Shown here: one piece after another, positions 1-9,431 of the stretch | How positions within the stretch are numbered: position 1 is the first letter of the stretch | Layout of the letters: each line of letters begins with the position of its first letter | Source: Saprospiraceae bacterium | GTDB taxonomy: Bacteria; Bacteroidota; Bacteroidia; Chitinophagales; Saprospiraceae | DNA length: 64,000 bases | Direction of reading: 5' to 3' | Assembly (NCBI GenBank): GCA_041392805.1 | Contig: JAWKLJ010000001.1 | Coordinates: 248,001-312,000, forward strand | The notes under the pieces: generated by a model | The model's database searches: none | What the model was told of the DNA's origin: nothing | What the model saw: only the letters and a program-made list of their open reading frames with translations | Translations under genes and position numbers: made by a program

Positions 1-119
1 CAATTGGCATTTTCTAATACTTCTTCAATAATCGATTGATCAATGGGTTTATCGTTATAGGTAGGAGGAAAAATGGATCGCCTCGACCGCAATAGTTCAC
101 TGACTTGTGCAGGTGTCAT
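1..119 (-). CDS. Nitroreductase family protein, N-terminal fragment
   Basis: The minus strand opens with ATG at 119 and runs off the left edge of the window, giving about 39 residues. The segment MTPAQVSELLRSRRSIFPP followed by an acidic/hydrophobic helix (DQSIIEEVLENAN) resembles the N-terminus of FMN-dependent nitroreductases. In that family the conserved RRSxR-like arginines contact the flavin phosphate. The rest of the protein, including the remaining flavin-binding and dimer contacts, lies outside the window, so the substrate cannot be judged. The gene lies downstream of, and on the same strand as, the small coiled-coil gene, about 50 bp away, so the two could be co-transcribed. Family call is moderately secure; specific function is unknown. 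Confidence 0.6.
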   Translation of the reverse strand, partial: MTPAQVSELLRSRRSIFPPTYNDKPIDQSIIEEVLENAN

Positions 120-171
120 ATGAAGAAAAAGGTTTAATTTAGAGTAGACAGCAAGAAGGATTCGTGGTCTG

Positions 172-630
172 CTATTGTTTCTTTTTATCGATATCCTTCA
201 TCACTGTTTCAGTTTCAAACAATAATTTTTCCCAATCTTCTTTCAATTTTTTTTGCTCTTGTTGGTCATAACCTTCTGGGCGGCTATTTTCCATTTCCTG
301 GGACAGACTCAATCGTTTGCGCTCCAAGTCGACAATTTTTTCAACCAAGTCACTGTCTTGAATGGTTTCCGCCTTGTCTTTCCATTTATCAAAAATATCG
401 CCAAGCTTGTCCAGGTCTCCATCGTATTTCCCTTCATCAAATTTGCCTTTTTCCGATTTAAGTAGCTGAATGGCAGACTTTCCGAAATCAAATACCTCGG
501 TTAACACATCTTTCCCTTTAGAAATAATTTCTTTCGATTGAGCTTTCTCTTCTTCGGAGCCAAAAAATAGATTATAACCTACTACGAGGGCAACCAGAAG
601 AAGTCCAAATTTTATTACCGATCGGATCAT
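172..630 (-). CDS. Small membrane-anchored coiled-coil protein, unknown function
   Basis: A 152-residue protein. Residues about 4-24 form one hydrophobic segment (FGLLLVALVVGYNLFFG), which is either a signal anchor or an uncleaved transmembrane helix. The remainder is highly charged and Lys/Glu-rich with heptad-like spacing from about residue 85 onward, which suggests a coiled coil. There is no lipobox and no recognised enzyme motif. The topology implied is a single N-terminal membrane anchor with a soluble periplasmic helical domain. It is divergent from leuS across a 230-bp spacer and may share a transcript with the nitroreductase-like gene. I do not recognise the family. Confidence 0.7.
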   Translation of the reverse strand: MIRSVIKFGLLLVALVVGYNLFFGSEEEKAQSKEIISKGKDVLTEVFDFGKSAIQLLKSEKGKFDEGKYDGDLDKLGDIFDKWKDKAETIQDSDLVEKIVDLERKRLSLSQEMENSRPEGYDQQEQKKLKEDWEKLLFETETVMKDIDKKKQ

Positions 631-752
631 AATGCAATAATTTAGTTCTTAGGCAAAGAAACAACTTTTTGTTGAATCGGGCTACTTTTTCCGACCAGCG
701 CTGTTTTTTAGCAATACAATTGCCGTCTTTTTCCTTATTCACACATTTTGTC

Positions 753-760
753 TATTTTCG
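753..760 (+). promoter_or_regulatory. Possible -7 box upstream of leuS
   Basis: TATTTTCG lies about 100 bp before the chosen leuS start and resembles the Bacteroidota -7 element TAnnTTTG with one mismatch. No well-spaced -33 TTG was found, so this is only a candidate. A similar TATTTTCGC sequence lies upstream of gcvP on the minus strand near 54490. Confidence 0.3.
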
Positions 761-860
761 CGGTCTGTTATTTTCTTCGGGTAGGACTATCATCATTTTA
801 GATGGTGGAACCAAGAGAAAAAATGAATTGTTGAAAAGTACGGATCATAAGAAAACTAGC

Positions 861-3719
861 ATGGATTACAAGCCAAGAGATATTGAACAAAAATGGAAAA
901 AATACTGGGATGAGCATGGCGTTTATCGCGTCAGTAACCACTCCGATAAACCCAAGTATTATGTTTTGGATATGTTCCCCTACCCTTCTGGAGCGGGTTT
1001 ACATGTGGGCCACCCACTCGGATATATTGCTTCCGACATCTACGCTCGCTATAAAAGATTGAAAGGTTTTAATGTGCTGCACCCAATGGGTTTCGATGCT
1101 TTTGGCTTGCCCGCCGAAGAATATGCCTTGCAAACAGGCATCCACCCGGCTACTTCCACCAAGGATAATATGGTGCGGTACCGGGAGCAATTAAGCAATT
1201 TGGGCTTTTCCTTTGATTGGAGCCGGGAGGTGTACACTTGTGATCCTAAATATTACAAATGGACCCAGTGGATCTTCACCCTTTTATTTGCCCATTATTA
1301 TGACCAGGAGGCGAATAAGGCTTTGCCTATCAGCGACTTAGTTGCCCGTTTTGAAAAAGAAGGCAATGCCAAAGTCAAAGCGGCCAGTACCCAGGAGGCG
1401 GTCTTTAGCGCAGCGGACTGGAATGGGTTCAGCCGTAAAGAGAAAGCGGAAATATTGATGAATTATCGCTTGGCCTATCGCAAAATTGGTTATGTTAATT
1501 GGTGTGAAGAATTGGGGACCGTATTGGCCAATGACCAAGTGAAGGATGGGGTGTCCGAAAGGGGCGGTTTCCCAGTGGTCCAAAAGGCCATGACCCAATG
1601 GTATTTGCGAATTACCGCTTATGCTGATCGGATGTTGTATGATTTGGAGCATATCGATTGGTCGGATGCCTTGAAAACGATGCAGGTGAATTGGATTGGC
1701 CGTTCAGAAGGCGCAAGTATTCACTTTAAGGTAGTCGGAACCGAGGAAAGCATTGAGGTATTCACCACACGGCCTGATACCATCTTTGGCGCTACTTATA
1801 TGGTCTTGGCACCTGAACATGATTTGGTGGCTAAATTGACCACCCCTGCACAAGAAAAGGCAGTAGCAGAATATTTGGCCTATGTCAACGCGCGTTCGGA
1901 AATAGAGCGAATGGCGGAGAAAAAGGTGACCGGCGCTTTTATTGGCGCTTATGCCATTAATCCTTTTACCAATACGGAAATCCCCATTTGGATTGGGGAA
2001 TATGTTTTAAAAGATTATGGGACGGGCGCCATCATGGCGGTTCCTAGCGACGATGAGCGCGACCAGGTTTTCGCGACTAAATTCAACTTGCCCATTATTG
2101 ATGTCGTAGATAAATCCAACTACCCTGGGGCTACTTTGCACGATAAGGTTGGCATTATTATCAATTCCGGTTTTTTGACGGGCATGGAGGTACCGACAGC
2201 CATTACAGCGGCGGCTCAGAAAGCGGAGGAGATGGGTATTGGAAAAGCCAGGGTGAATTATAAAATGCGCGACGCCAACTTCAGTCGCCAACGTTATTGG
2301 GGCGAACCCTTTCCCGTCAAATACGACCAGGAGGACATCGCACATATGTTGCCAATCGAGGAGTTGCCCTTGGTCTTGCCGGATACTGATGATTTTAAAC
2401 CAGGCAAAGGCGGCCAATCTCCCCTTTCCAGGTTAAAAGAATGGGTAAACGTGGAAGCTGGCTTTACTCGCGAAACAGATACCATGCCTGCCGTAGCGGG
2501 CTCTTCCTGGTATTATCTCCGATACATGGACCCACACAATGATTCGGCATTTGCCAGCCAAGAGGCAGTCAACTATTGGGGAGATGTCGATTTGTATATC
2601 GGTGGCGCAGAACATGCCGTATCGCATTTGATGTATGCACGTTTTTGGCATAAATTCTTGTATGATAAAGGTCTTGTCCCAAGCAATGAGCCTTTCAAAA
2701 AGTTGATCAACCAAGGGATGATCCAAGGGGTTATCGAATTCATTTTCTTAGAAAAAGGACAAGAGGGCACTCAAAGACGATTTGTATCTGCCGATATTGC
2801 GGCGCAGGAAAGCGATAAGGAATTTGCAAAAATCCCTGTTCATGTTGACTATGTGAAAAACTACGGCTCACCTAAATCCTATTTGGACCAGGAGGGCATC
2901 GAGCAGTTTATCGCCTGGCGCCCTGAGTACAAAAATGCTATCTTCGAAGCTGCAAATGGCCAATACCATGCGGGGAAATTGAGTTTGAACGATGGCAGTG
3001 ATAACATTGAAATGACGACCTTATCCGAGGTGGGTAAAATGTCCAAGTCGAAATTCAATGTCATCAACCCGGACCAAGTGATTGACCGATATGGAACGGA
3101 TTGTTTCCGGATGTATGAAATGTTTTTGGGGCCAATCGAACAATCTAAACCTTGGGACACCAAAGGGATCGACGGGGTAAGCCGCTTTTTGCGCAAGTTT
3201 TGGGCTTTGTTTTTTAATAGACAAGACCAGTTTATTTTAAGTGAGGAAGCTCCTAACAAGGAAGAATTAAAAGTTTTGCATACCGCTATCAAAAAAGTGA
3301 GCGATGACATCGAACGCTTTTCTTTCAATACCTGTATTAGTGCCTTTATGGTCGCTACCAATGACTTGGGCAGACTCGATTGCAACAAAAGGGCGATCTT
3401 GGAACCTTTGATCGTTTTATTGGCGCCTTTTGGTCCTCACATCGCTGAAGAACTTTGGCACTTGGCAGGGAATGTCGGCAGTGTTCACCATGTGTCTTAT
3501 CCTGAATTGGATGAACAATACTTAGTTGAAGATTCCATCACCTACCCTATCGCCGTGAATGGGAAAACGCGTTTAACGGTAGATTTTCCAGCAAATGCAA
3601 GCAAAGCCGATTTGGAAAAGGCCGCATTGGAAGTGGAGGGTATCCACAAATATATGGATGGCAAGCCGGTACGAAAGGTCATCGTGGTGCCTGGCCGGAT
3701 GATTAATATCGTGGTGTAG
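861..3719 (+). CDS. leuS: Leucyl-tRNA synthetase
   Basis: A 952-residue class Ia aminoacyl-tRNA synthetase that attaches leucine to tRNA-Leu in the cytoplasm. The start MDYKPRDIEQKWKKYW matches the usual N-terminus; the reading frame stays open for 64 codons upstream, but that stretch is low-complexity and unlike the family, so ATG 861 is preferred. The HIGH-type signature appears as HVGH at residues about 48-51 after the PYPSG motif. The editing (CP1) region carries TRPDTIFGATYMVLAPEH and DYGTGAIMAVPSDDERD. The KMSKS loop is at residues 726-730. The anticodon-binding domain and C-terminal segment (YPIAVNGKTR) follow. The length fits bacterial LeuRS. It appears monocistronic and is followed by an inverted-repeat element. 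Confidence 0.97.
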   Translation: MDYKPRDIEQKWKKYWDEHGVYRVSNHSDKPKYYVLDMFPYPSGAGLHVGHPLGYIASDIYARYKRLKGFNVLHPMGFDAFGLPAEEYALQTGIHPATSTKDNMVRYREQLSNLGFSFDWSREVYTCDPKYYKWTQWIFTLLFAHYYDQEANKALPISDLVARFEKEGNAKVKAASTQEAVFSAADWNGFSRKEKAEILMNYRLAYRKIGYVNWCEELGTVLANDQVKDGVSERGGFPVVQKAMTQWYLRITAYADRMLYDLEHIDWSDALKTMQVNWIGRSEGASIHFKVVGTEESIEVFTTRPDTIFGATYMVLAPEHDLVAKLTTPAQEKAVAEYLAYVNARSEIERMAEKKVTGAFIGAYAINPFTNTEIPIWIGEYVLKDYGTGAIMAVPSDDERDQVFATKFNLPIIDVVDKSNYPGATLHDKVGIIINSGFLTGMEVPTAITAAAQKAEEMGIGKARVNYKMRDANFSRQRYWGEPFPVKYDQEDIAHMLPIEELPLVLPDTDDFKPGKGGQSPLSRLKEWVNVEAGFTRETDTMPAVAGSSWYYLRYMDPHNDSAFASQEAVNYWGDVDLYIGGAEHAVSHLMYARFWHKFLYDKGLVPSNEPFKKLINQGMIQGVIEFIFLEKGQEGTQRRFVSADIAAQESDKEFAKIPVHVDYVKNYGSPKSYLDQEGIEQFIAWRPEYKNAIFEAANGQYHAGKLSLNDGSDNIEMTTLSEVGKMSKSKFNVINPDQVIDRYGTDCFRMYEMFLGPIEQSKPWDTKGIDGVSRFLRKFWALFFNRQDQFILSEEAPNKEELKVLHTAIKKVSDDIERFSFNTCISAFMVATNDLGRLDCNKRAILEPLIVLLAPFGPHIAEELWHLAGNVGSVHHVSYPELDEQYLVEDSITYPIAVNGKTRLTVDFPANASKADLEKAALEVEGIHKYMDGKPVRKVIVVPGRMINIVV

Positions 3720-3740
3720 GCTTAACCTATATGTTTAGAT

Positions 3741-3898
3741 GGGGTTGTGTGAAAAGTCCATTGGGCAAATCGCTAGCCAAATAATTTACTACGGAGTCAA
3801 GGAGAAATAGCGAAAAGGAGAATACGCCATATCGCTATGCTTCTGTGGTGAAATAAAATTTGGCGCCATTTTCTGAAGAAGACTTTTTATACAACCCC
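3741..3898. repeat. 158-bp inverted-repeat (MITE-like) element
   Basis: GGGGTTGTGTGAAAAGTC at 3741-3758 is matched by the reverse complement of 3881-3898 (GGGGTTGTATAAAAAGTC), 16 of 18 positions identical. The interior has no open frame. It fills the space between leuS and the convergent T9SS gene. It may be a non-autonomous mobile element, or its ends may pair as a bidirectional terminator; the 122-bp interior favours the first. Confidence 0.55.
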
Positions 3899-3910
3899 AA
3901 ACAAGCTTTA

Positions 3911-5038
3911 CTAATTTGAGATATAGATAACCGGTTTAATCCATTTTTGCTGGGTAATATTATCTTTCATAGCTAAAAAATAGCTGCCAGAAGTAAGCGC
4001 ATTCACAAAGAAGGTATTATTTTCTTTGCTTACAAATGTGCGATATACTTCCCTTCCAAAATGATCTAACAATCTTACTTCTAAGTTTGAATCTACATGG
4101 TTAGAAGAATATTGTATAACAAAATTTTCAATAACCGGATTGACAACGATCGGAGAAAAAGATGCCGTGTGACCGCTTATTGAAACTATTTCTGAATATT
4201 CATACTTATCATCAAAATCTACTTGTTTAATACGATAATAACAAATAGGAACAAAAGGCCACCTATCCATTACCTCATATTCTTTTCTTTTAAAGGAAGT
4301 CCCTGCGCCTCTTAGCTCTTGAAAAACTTGCCAATTTTTTCCATTCGAGGATTTCTCAAGGGAGAAAAAAGCATTGTTTGATTCCACCTCAGTTGTCCAT
4401 TTTAAATGAACACCTTCTTTGGATCGGGTTACCTTAAAATCGTCCCATTTTACAGGCAAGGCTGTTGAGCTTGTAAATGCTATTTCAACTTGATCTACAC
4501 CAAATTCAAAGGCAATACTAAGAGGGATTTCTATTTCAATTTCAACCCGAAAACTGCTATTATTCAAGTCGTCCCCTGTGAGACCACTCAATGACCACCC
4601 ACTGTCGCCATCAATGGTCAAAGGAAAAATACCAATGGCGTTCAATAATTCACTACCTGTATAATTCAAAAGAGTGGTCTCTCCCCCATTTATTCTTATA
4701 ACCCTAATGGTAAGGTCAAGCAAAACATTAACCGTAGAAACCTGCTCGAATTCGATGAGTAATTGTGCATCGGAGACACTTTCGGATGCAGGAAAACTTG
4801 AAAAAATAAAATCCTCAATCAGCAAGGTGTGGCTTGATCTAAGCAAACTTAGTGTCTCTCCCGACAAACTAGCTTCATTATCATCAATACTTTCGCAAGC
4901 ATTAGATGCATCAATTGTCCATGCAAGATTTCCTGATGAGTTTTGAGTAGCATTAGTTCCTGATGCAGTATAGGTTGTTTGAGAATTGCCAAAGATGCAA
5001 AATGACAATAAAATAACCGTAGGAAGTACTCTTTTCAT
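3911..5038 (-). CDS. Secreted protein with T9SS type A sorting domain
   Basis: A 375-residue protein with a Sec signal peptide (MKRVLPTVILLSFCIFGNSQ, cleavage near residue 20). Residues about 21-185 form a beta-rich domain that I do not recognise. It contains paired acidic and hydrophobic strands and a single Cys in NACES. Residues about 190-290 are an FN3-like module beginning LPVKWDDFKVTRS, the kind often placed just before the sorting domain. The C-terminal ~75 residues (NPVIENFVIQYS...GREVYRTF...SGSYFLAM...KPVIYI) match the T9SS type A tail, which directs export through the outer membrane and is then cleaved. Likely a cell-surface or released protein of unknown ligand. It is alone on its strand and convergent with leuS. 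Confidence 0.8.
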   Translation of the reverse strand: MKRVLPTVILLSFCIFGNSQTTYTASGTNATQNSSGNLAWTIDASNACESIDDNEASLSGETLSLLRSSHTLLIEDFIFSSFPASESVSDAQLLIEFEQVSTVNVLLDLTIRVIRINGGETTLLNYTGSELLNAIGIFPLTIDGDSGWSLSGLTGDDLNNSSFRVEIEIEIPLSIAFEFGVDQVEIAFTSSTALPVKWDDFKVTRSKEGVHLKWTTEVESNNAFFSLEKSSNGKNWQVFQELRGAGTSFKRKEYEVMDRWPFVPICYYRIKQVDFDDKYEYSEIVSISGHTASFSPIVVNPVIENFVIQYSSNHVDSNLEVRLLDHFGREVYRTFVSKENNTFFVNALTSGSYFLAMKDNITQQKWIKPVIYISN

Positions 5039-5315
5039 TTTATTTTATTTTATTGGTAAATAAAAAGAGTGTTCTTCAAAGTGTTAGTCCTATATGAAGA
5101 AGGCTAGCCGCTAATCAGCTTTTGTTGTAGGTTAATTTTTGAAAGGGAAGGAATAATGCATTAAATACTAAAAATGGCCATTAAATGCATCTATGTTATT
5201 TTGTAATTTATATATAAAATAGATACAAAGCAATAGTGCTGTATACTTAATTTATGGAAATGCTATTTCTGGCAATTCTAGCCGTTGCTTATTATAAAGC
5301 TAAATTTGCTTTTTT

Positions 5316-6149
5316 TCAGAAAGAAGAATCAATATACTGCTGCAATAATTGAACAGCATCTGACACTTCCTCTTCTATCAACCCGTGTACCACTAGTGGT
5401 CCCTCAAAAGAAGTTTCTTTCAATTTTTTTATAAAATAGTGAAAGGGAATGACGCCCTTTCCCGCCGCAACAAAATGGCCCGCTTCGTCCCGATCTTTCG
5501 CATGCGCCATGGCCAGGTGCGCTCCAACTTGCGCCAAACTGGTATCTATCAAGTGGCGAACCGCTGCTGCTGTTCCCGTTTCAAAAAGATTGGCAGGGTC
5601 TAACACGATTTTTAGGCGATCACTCCCCATTTCCTGTAGCAATTGTTTGGCTTTGGGAATGGTGTTGACAATATTGCCGAGCTCTGGTTCTATCCCGAGC
5701 TGAATTTCGTAGGTTTCCGCTATGGCCAGCGCCCTTTCCATTGATTTGCACATATCCAACCAGGCTGAGCGGCTATTATTGTCAGGATGGGCTCTCCATT
5801 GGTCTTCCGGGTCTCTAGTGCCCGTACAAAGCGTGATAAGGGAGGTGCCCATCGCCCTGGCATGACGCGCCAGTACTGCTAAGCGCATCAAGCCGTCCTC
5901 CCGAATGGCCGGATTTGGATGACACATATTAAAAGTACCGGAGAGGCCGCATAAGGGCATTTGATGGATACTAGTAGCCGTTTGGATGGATGTTATGTGC
6001 TCCTTTGTAATGTCCAATGGCATCGCCTCCAGCCCTAGACATGCCATATTGAAATGCATGGTTTCAAATCCATAGTACTTTACCACCGCTGCTATTTCCT
6101 TTACCGTAGCACGGGGAAAGGTTTTAGCGAATATACCGAGTTTTATCAT
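5316..6149 (-). CDS. Sugar phosphate isomerase/epimerase family protein (TIM barrel)
   Basis: A 277-residue cytoplasmic protein. It starts MIKLGIFAKTFPRATVKEIA and has the layout of xylose-isomerase-like TIM barrels (AP endonuclease 2 family). Conserved metal-ligand segments are visible: GIEPELGNIV (Glu), KIVLDPANLF (Asp), AMAHAKDRDE (His/Asp) and a late GPLVVHGL segment. Members isomerise or epimerise sugars, inositols or hydroxypyruvate; the substrate here cannot be assigned. An upstream TTG at 6164 is in frame, but it lies inside the secDF terminator hairpin, so ATG 6149 is preferred. It is downstream of secDF on the same strand, separated by that hairpin. Confidence 0.82.
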   Translation of the reverse strand: MIKLGIFAKTFPRATVKEIAAVVKYYGFETMHFNMACLGLEAMPLDITKEHITSIQTATSIHQMPLCGLSGTFNMCHPNPAIREDGLMRLAVLARHARAMGTSLITLCTGTRDPEDQWRAHPDNNSRSAWLDMCKSMERALAIAETYEIQLGIEPELGNIVNTIPKAKQLLQEMGSDRLKIVLDPANLFETGTAAAVRHLIDTSLAQVGAHLAMAHAKDRDEAGHFVAAGKGVIPFHYFIKKLKETSFEGPLVVHGLIEEEVSDAVQLLQQYIDSSF

Positions 6150-6163
6150 CAGGCTAAAATACA

Positions 6164-6197
6164 AAAGCGCCTGCTTGCAGGAGCAAACAGGCGCTTT
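6164..6197 (-). terminator. Intrinsic terminator after secDF
   Basis: A perfect 10-bp stem, AAAGCGCCTG (6188-6197 read on the minus strand) with CAGGCGCTTT (6164-6173), encloses a 14-nt loop. On the minus strand it is followed by a T-rich tract (TTTTGTATTTTA). It lies 31 bp after the secDF stop codon and only 15 bp before the next gene's ATG. Confidence 0.8.
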
Positions 6198-6227
6198 AAA
6201 ATTTATAGTTTAACCAAATGATTTTTC

Positions 6228-9200
6228 CTATTTAGCCTTAGCGGCTGCACGAGAAAAAGTACTTGATTTTTCAACTTCTTTTGGCTTCAAGTCGTCCGTA
6301 AGGTCAGACATGATCGGTGTAGCCATGAAAATAGAAGAGTAGGTACCAACAACAATTCCTACCAGCAAGGCAAAGGCAAAGCCTTTGATACTTGCACCAC
6401 CAAAGATAAATAGTACAGCGACCATAAACAAGGTGGTTAAAGAGGTAATAATGGTACGGCTAACGGTACTATTGATAGCCAGGTTGATCACCTCCTCCTT
6501 CGTCTTCTTGGAATATAAATTCATAAATTCCCGAATACGGTCAAACACGACCACCGTATCATTAATAGAATAACCAATCACGGTCAGAATAGCTGCGATA
6601 AAAGCCTGATCGATTTCCATCGTCCAAGGGAAAATACCATGGCCAATGGAAAAAATCGCTAAAACCACCAAGGTATCGTGAAACAAAGCGGCTACTGCAC
6701 CAAGGCTATACTGCCATTTGCTAAATCGGATAAAAATATAGCCAAAGATCAGCAACAAAGCAAAGATAGCGGCATAGAAAGCACTCGTTTTGATATCATC
6801 AGCAATGGTAGGACCTACCCGACTTGAACTCGTAACATGTGTTCCTCTGCCCTCTGGGTTCTTAAAGTCATTTTCATTAAGATCTCCGCCAGCGACAGCA
6901 TTCACACCTGCAAACAACTTGTCCATTACGCGGTCAACTGGTTTGGGTTGATTGGCCACTTCCTCTTCATCAATCAGGTAATCTGTCGTAACATTAAAGG
7001 TATTGGCATTATCTACCACTTTTACAACGGGCGTATTGCCTTCGAAGCTAGTCGTCAAGGACGTTCTCAGGGCATCAGCGCTTACCGGATTTTCAAAAGC
7101 GATGTTATAGGAGTAACCCCCTTTAAAGTCAACCCCTAATTCAAAACCTCTGGTAGCCATTGAAACGAGACCCAAAAGAATCACAATCCCGGAGACCATA
7201 TAAGCAGTCTTCCGTTTAGCTAGCCAATCAATGTTCAAATTGGTAAAAGCATTTTTAGAAAAATTGGTATCAAAACCAATACTTCGTCCTTTACTCGTCC
7301 ACCAATCGATCATTAAACGCCCCACCAATACGGCTGTAAACAAGGAGGATAACACCCCAATAATCAATACAACGGCAAATCCTTTGATAGGACCAAGACC
7401 AAAATAAGCCAATACAAAGGCAGTCAAAATGGTGGTAACGTTGGCATCAATGATTGCAGAGTAGGAATTTTTGAAACCATCAGAAATGGCCATAAGCATC
7501 GATTTCCCCTCTCGGAGTTCTTCCCGTATCCTTTCGAAAATGATGACGTTGGCATCCACCGCCATACCGATGGTAAGAATGATACCTGCAATACCAGGTA
7601 GTGTCAATACAGTACCCAACGAAGCCAATGCACCAAAAATGAAAATCATATTGAGCAATAGCGCTAAGATGGAAACTATCCCACCACCACCATAATAGGC
7701 AATCATAAAGGCCAAAAGAATGGCAAAACCAATCACCAGGGCCGTCAAACTTCGGCTGATGTTGTCTTTTCCAAGAGATGGACCAACTAAGTTCTCTTGA
7801 ATGATCTTTGTCTCCGCAGGAAGGCGGCCTACCTGAAGGATATTGGAGAAATCTGTTGCCTCCTGAACGGTATAGTTACCGGTAATGGAAGAACTACCGC
7901 CTGTAATGGGTTCATTTACGGAAGGTGCAGAAACGACTTCATTATCCAAAAGAATGGCAATTTCACGTCGGTTATCCTGTGAAGCTTCCGTGGTCAGTCG
8001 CGCCCAGGTTTTAGCACCAGTACCGTCCATCCGCAAAGAAACACCAATGGCATTGGTATTAGGATCTGGAGACGGTGTAGCATCGGTTACATGATCACCT
8101 GAAAGGGGTGCTCCCTGGCGTTCTGTTTTAATACCGTATAGCTGATACTGCTCTGAATTATCACCCCCAGCTCCGGTCAGGCTTACCGGATCTTTTGACC
8201 AGTGAAAACTGAGGTCAGCAGGGAATAATGATTTGATCTCCTCACGACCAAGGTATTCAGAAATCACCCCAATCTTGTTCTTATCCGCATAACCGAACAC
8301 TGCTGTGGCAGCATTGCTAGGGTTTAGCGATAAAACCTGAAATAAGGGACCGGTATTGGCATTGCTGTTATCATAAATTGTATCTATACTGGCAACGGTA
8401 CCTGGAATGTCCACCCCTGAGGTGTCTTTTTGCGGAATCGTATCAATTCGCAAAATCTGCGGCACCAGGTTCACATTCTCTGTATTGGCAAGCCGTTGGT
8501 TAGCGGAAACAAATCCCTGAAAAATACCTGGATCATTTATCCGGTAAACCTTCCAAAATTCTAGCTTAGCCGTAGCCTGAAGGTAATTTCTTGCCCGTTC
8601 AGGGTTGTCAATACCAGGTAACTCTACTAAGATTAAATCTCGTTCTCTATCTAAGGAAACATTGGGCTGGGTAACCCCCAACTTATCGATTCGTTCTTTC
8701 AGTAATTTAAACGTAAGATCAACGGTCTCGTTGGATTTGGCACGTAAAATGGAGATGACATCTCCATCAGAAGTTTCGTAGTTGATTTCATCTCTCAAGG
8801 CCTCATTTCGCTGGAAGATCGGCGCGAGGCGCTGCTCTCCGCGGGCATCTCTCCAGGCATCTGCAAACAATGTGATAAAATCGGACTGTGCTTGTTTTTG
8901 GGCTTGGGTTGCTTTTTCTAACGCTTCAACAAAAGTGGGATCTTTCGAGTCATTGGCCAGGGATCTTAAAAACTCCCTGAGGTCTACTTGTAAAACGACG
9001 CTCATACCTCCTTTGAGGTCAAGGCCTAGCGCCAATTGTTGAGCTTTAAGCTCTTGATAAGTGTAGGATTTCAGCATCGGAATCCTGAAAACCTCTTCCG
9101 TGGACATTGAGTCCAGGAATTCGGTCCGTTTCGACTTCAAAACGGAATCCCTCAATTCTTCCTGGGTTTGGTCGGCTGCTGCTTTGGCGTAAGCCTCTGC

Positions 9201-9302
9201 CTCGCGTTCCACCTTATTGGTTGGAATCACGGTCAGATACTGAATCAACGTTACTACCAGCATTACGACAAGGAAGAATTTTACAACTCCTTTACCTTGC
9301 AT
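6228..9302 (-). CDS. secDF: Protein translocase subunit SecDF (fused)
   Basis: A 1024-residue fusion of SecD and SecF, typical of Bacteroidota. It is an inner-membrane RND-type accessory of SecYEG that uses the proton motive force to complete preprotein export. The first membrane segment is at residues about 8-25. The large periplasmic P1 region follows, with LGLDLKGGMSVVLQVDLREF and the canonical LLKERIDKLGVTQPNV. The SecD membrane bundle includes GMAVDANVIIFERIREELREG. The SecF half starts near residue 675 with a new helix, FELGVDFKGGYSYNIAF, and later IGYSINDTVVVFDRIREF. The start at 9302 is supported by the promoter and the N-terminal helix. T9SS cargo encoded elsewhere in the window must first pass through Sec, so this gene is functionally relevant to them. 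A strong terminator follows. Confidence 0.97.
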   Translation of the reverse strand: MQGKGVVKFFLVVMLVVTLIQYLTVIPTNKVEREAEAYAKAAADQTQEELRDSVLKSKRTEFLDSMSTEEVFRIPMLKSYTYQELKAQQLALGLDLKGGMSVVLQVDLREFLRSLANDSKDPTFVEALEKATQAQKQAQSDFITLFADAWRDARGEQRLAPIFQRNEALRDEINYETSDGDVISILRAKSNETVDLTFKLLKERIDKLGVTQPNVSLDRERDLILVELPGIDNPERARNYLQATAKLEFWKVYRINDPGIFQGFVSANQRLANTENVNLVPQILRIDTIPQKDTSGVDIPGTVASIDTIYDNSNANTGPLFQVLSLNPSNAATAVFGYADKNKIGVISEYLGREEIKSLFPADLSFHWSKDPVSLTGAGGDNSEQYQLYGIKTERQGAPLSGDHVTDATPSPDPNTNAIGVSLRMDGTGAKTWARLTTEASQDNRREIAILLDNEVVSAPSVNEPITGGSSSITGNYTVQEATDFSNILQVGRLPAETKIIQENLVGPSLGKDNISRSLTALVIGFAILLAFMIAYYGGGGIVSILALLLNMIFIFGALASLGTVLTLPGIAGIILTIGMAVDANVIIFERIREELREGKSMLMAISDGFKNSYSAIIDANVTTILTAFVLAYFGLGPIKGFAVVLIIGVLSSLFTAVLVGRLMIDWWTSKGRSIGFDTNFSKNAFTNLNIDWLAKRKTAYMVSGIVILLGLVSMATRGFELGVDFKGGYSYNIAFENPVSADALRTSLTTSFEGNTPVVKVVDNANTFNVTTDYLIDEEEVANQPKPVDRVMDKLFAGVNAVAGGDLNENDFKNPEGRGTHVTSSSRVGPTIADDIKTSAFYAAIFALLLIFGYIFIRFSKWQYSLGAVAALFHDTLVVLAIFSIGHGIFPWTMEIDQAFIAAILTVIGYSINDTVVVFDRIREFMNLYSKKTKEEVINLAINSTVSRTIITSLTTLFMVAVLFIFGGASIKGFAFALLVGIVVGTYSSIFMATPIMSDLTDDLKPKEVEKSSTFSRAAAKAK

Positions 9303-9402
9303 AACTCGAAATTTTAAAAAAGTGTTAGAATAAAAGCGTTAAAAATATAGAGCGTAATTCTCCAGTCGGTACCCGTACGGCTACCTCAAGCGAAAAACTG
9401 GG

Positions 9403-9431
9403 CAAATATACGCCTTTTGAGGAATATGCAA
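9403..9431 (-). promoter_or_regulatory. secDF promoter (Bacteroidota sigma-A type)
   Basis: On the minus strand TATATTTG (9403-9410) exactly fits the Bacteroidota -7 consensus TAnnTTTG. TTG at 9429-9431 sits 18 nt upstream as the -33 element. Transcription would start near 9396, leaving a leader of about 95 nt before secDF. Confidence 0.65.

Noticed and set aside
669..860. Longer N-terminus for LeuRS
   Set aside because: The extra 64 codons have no family similarity and contain the probable promoter region; the family N-terminus starts at 861.
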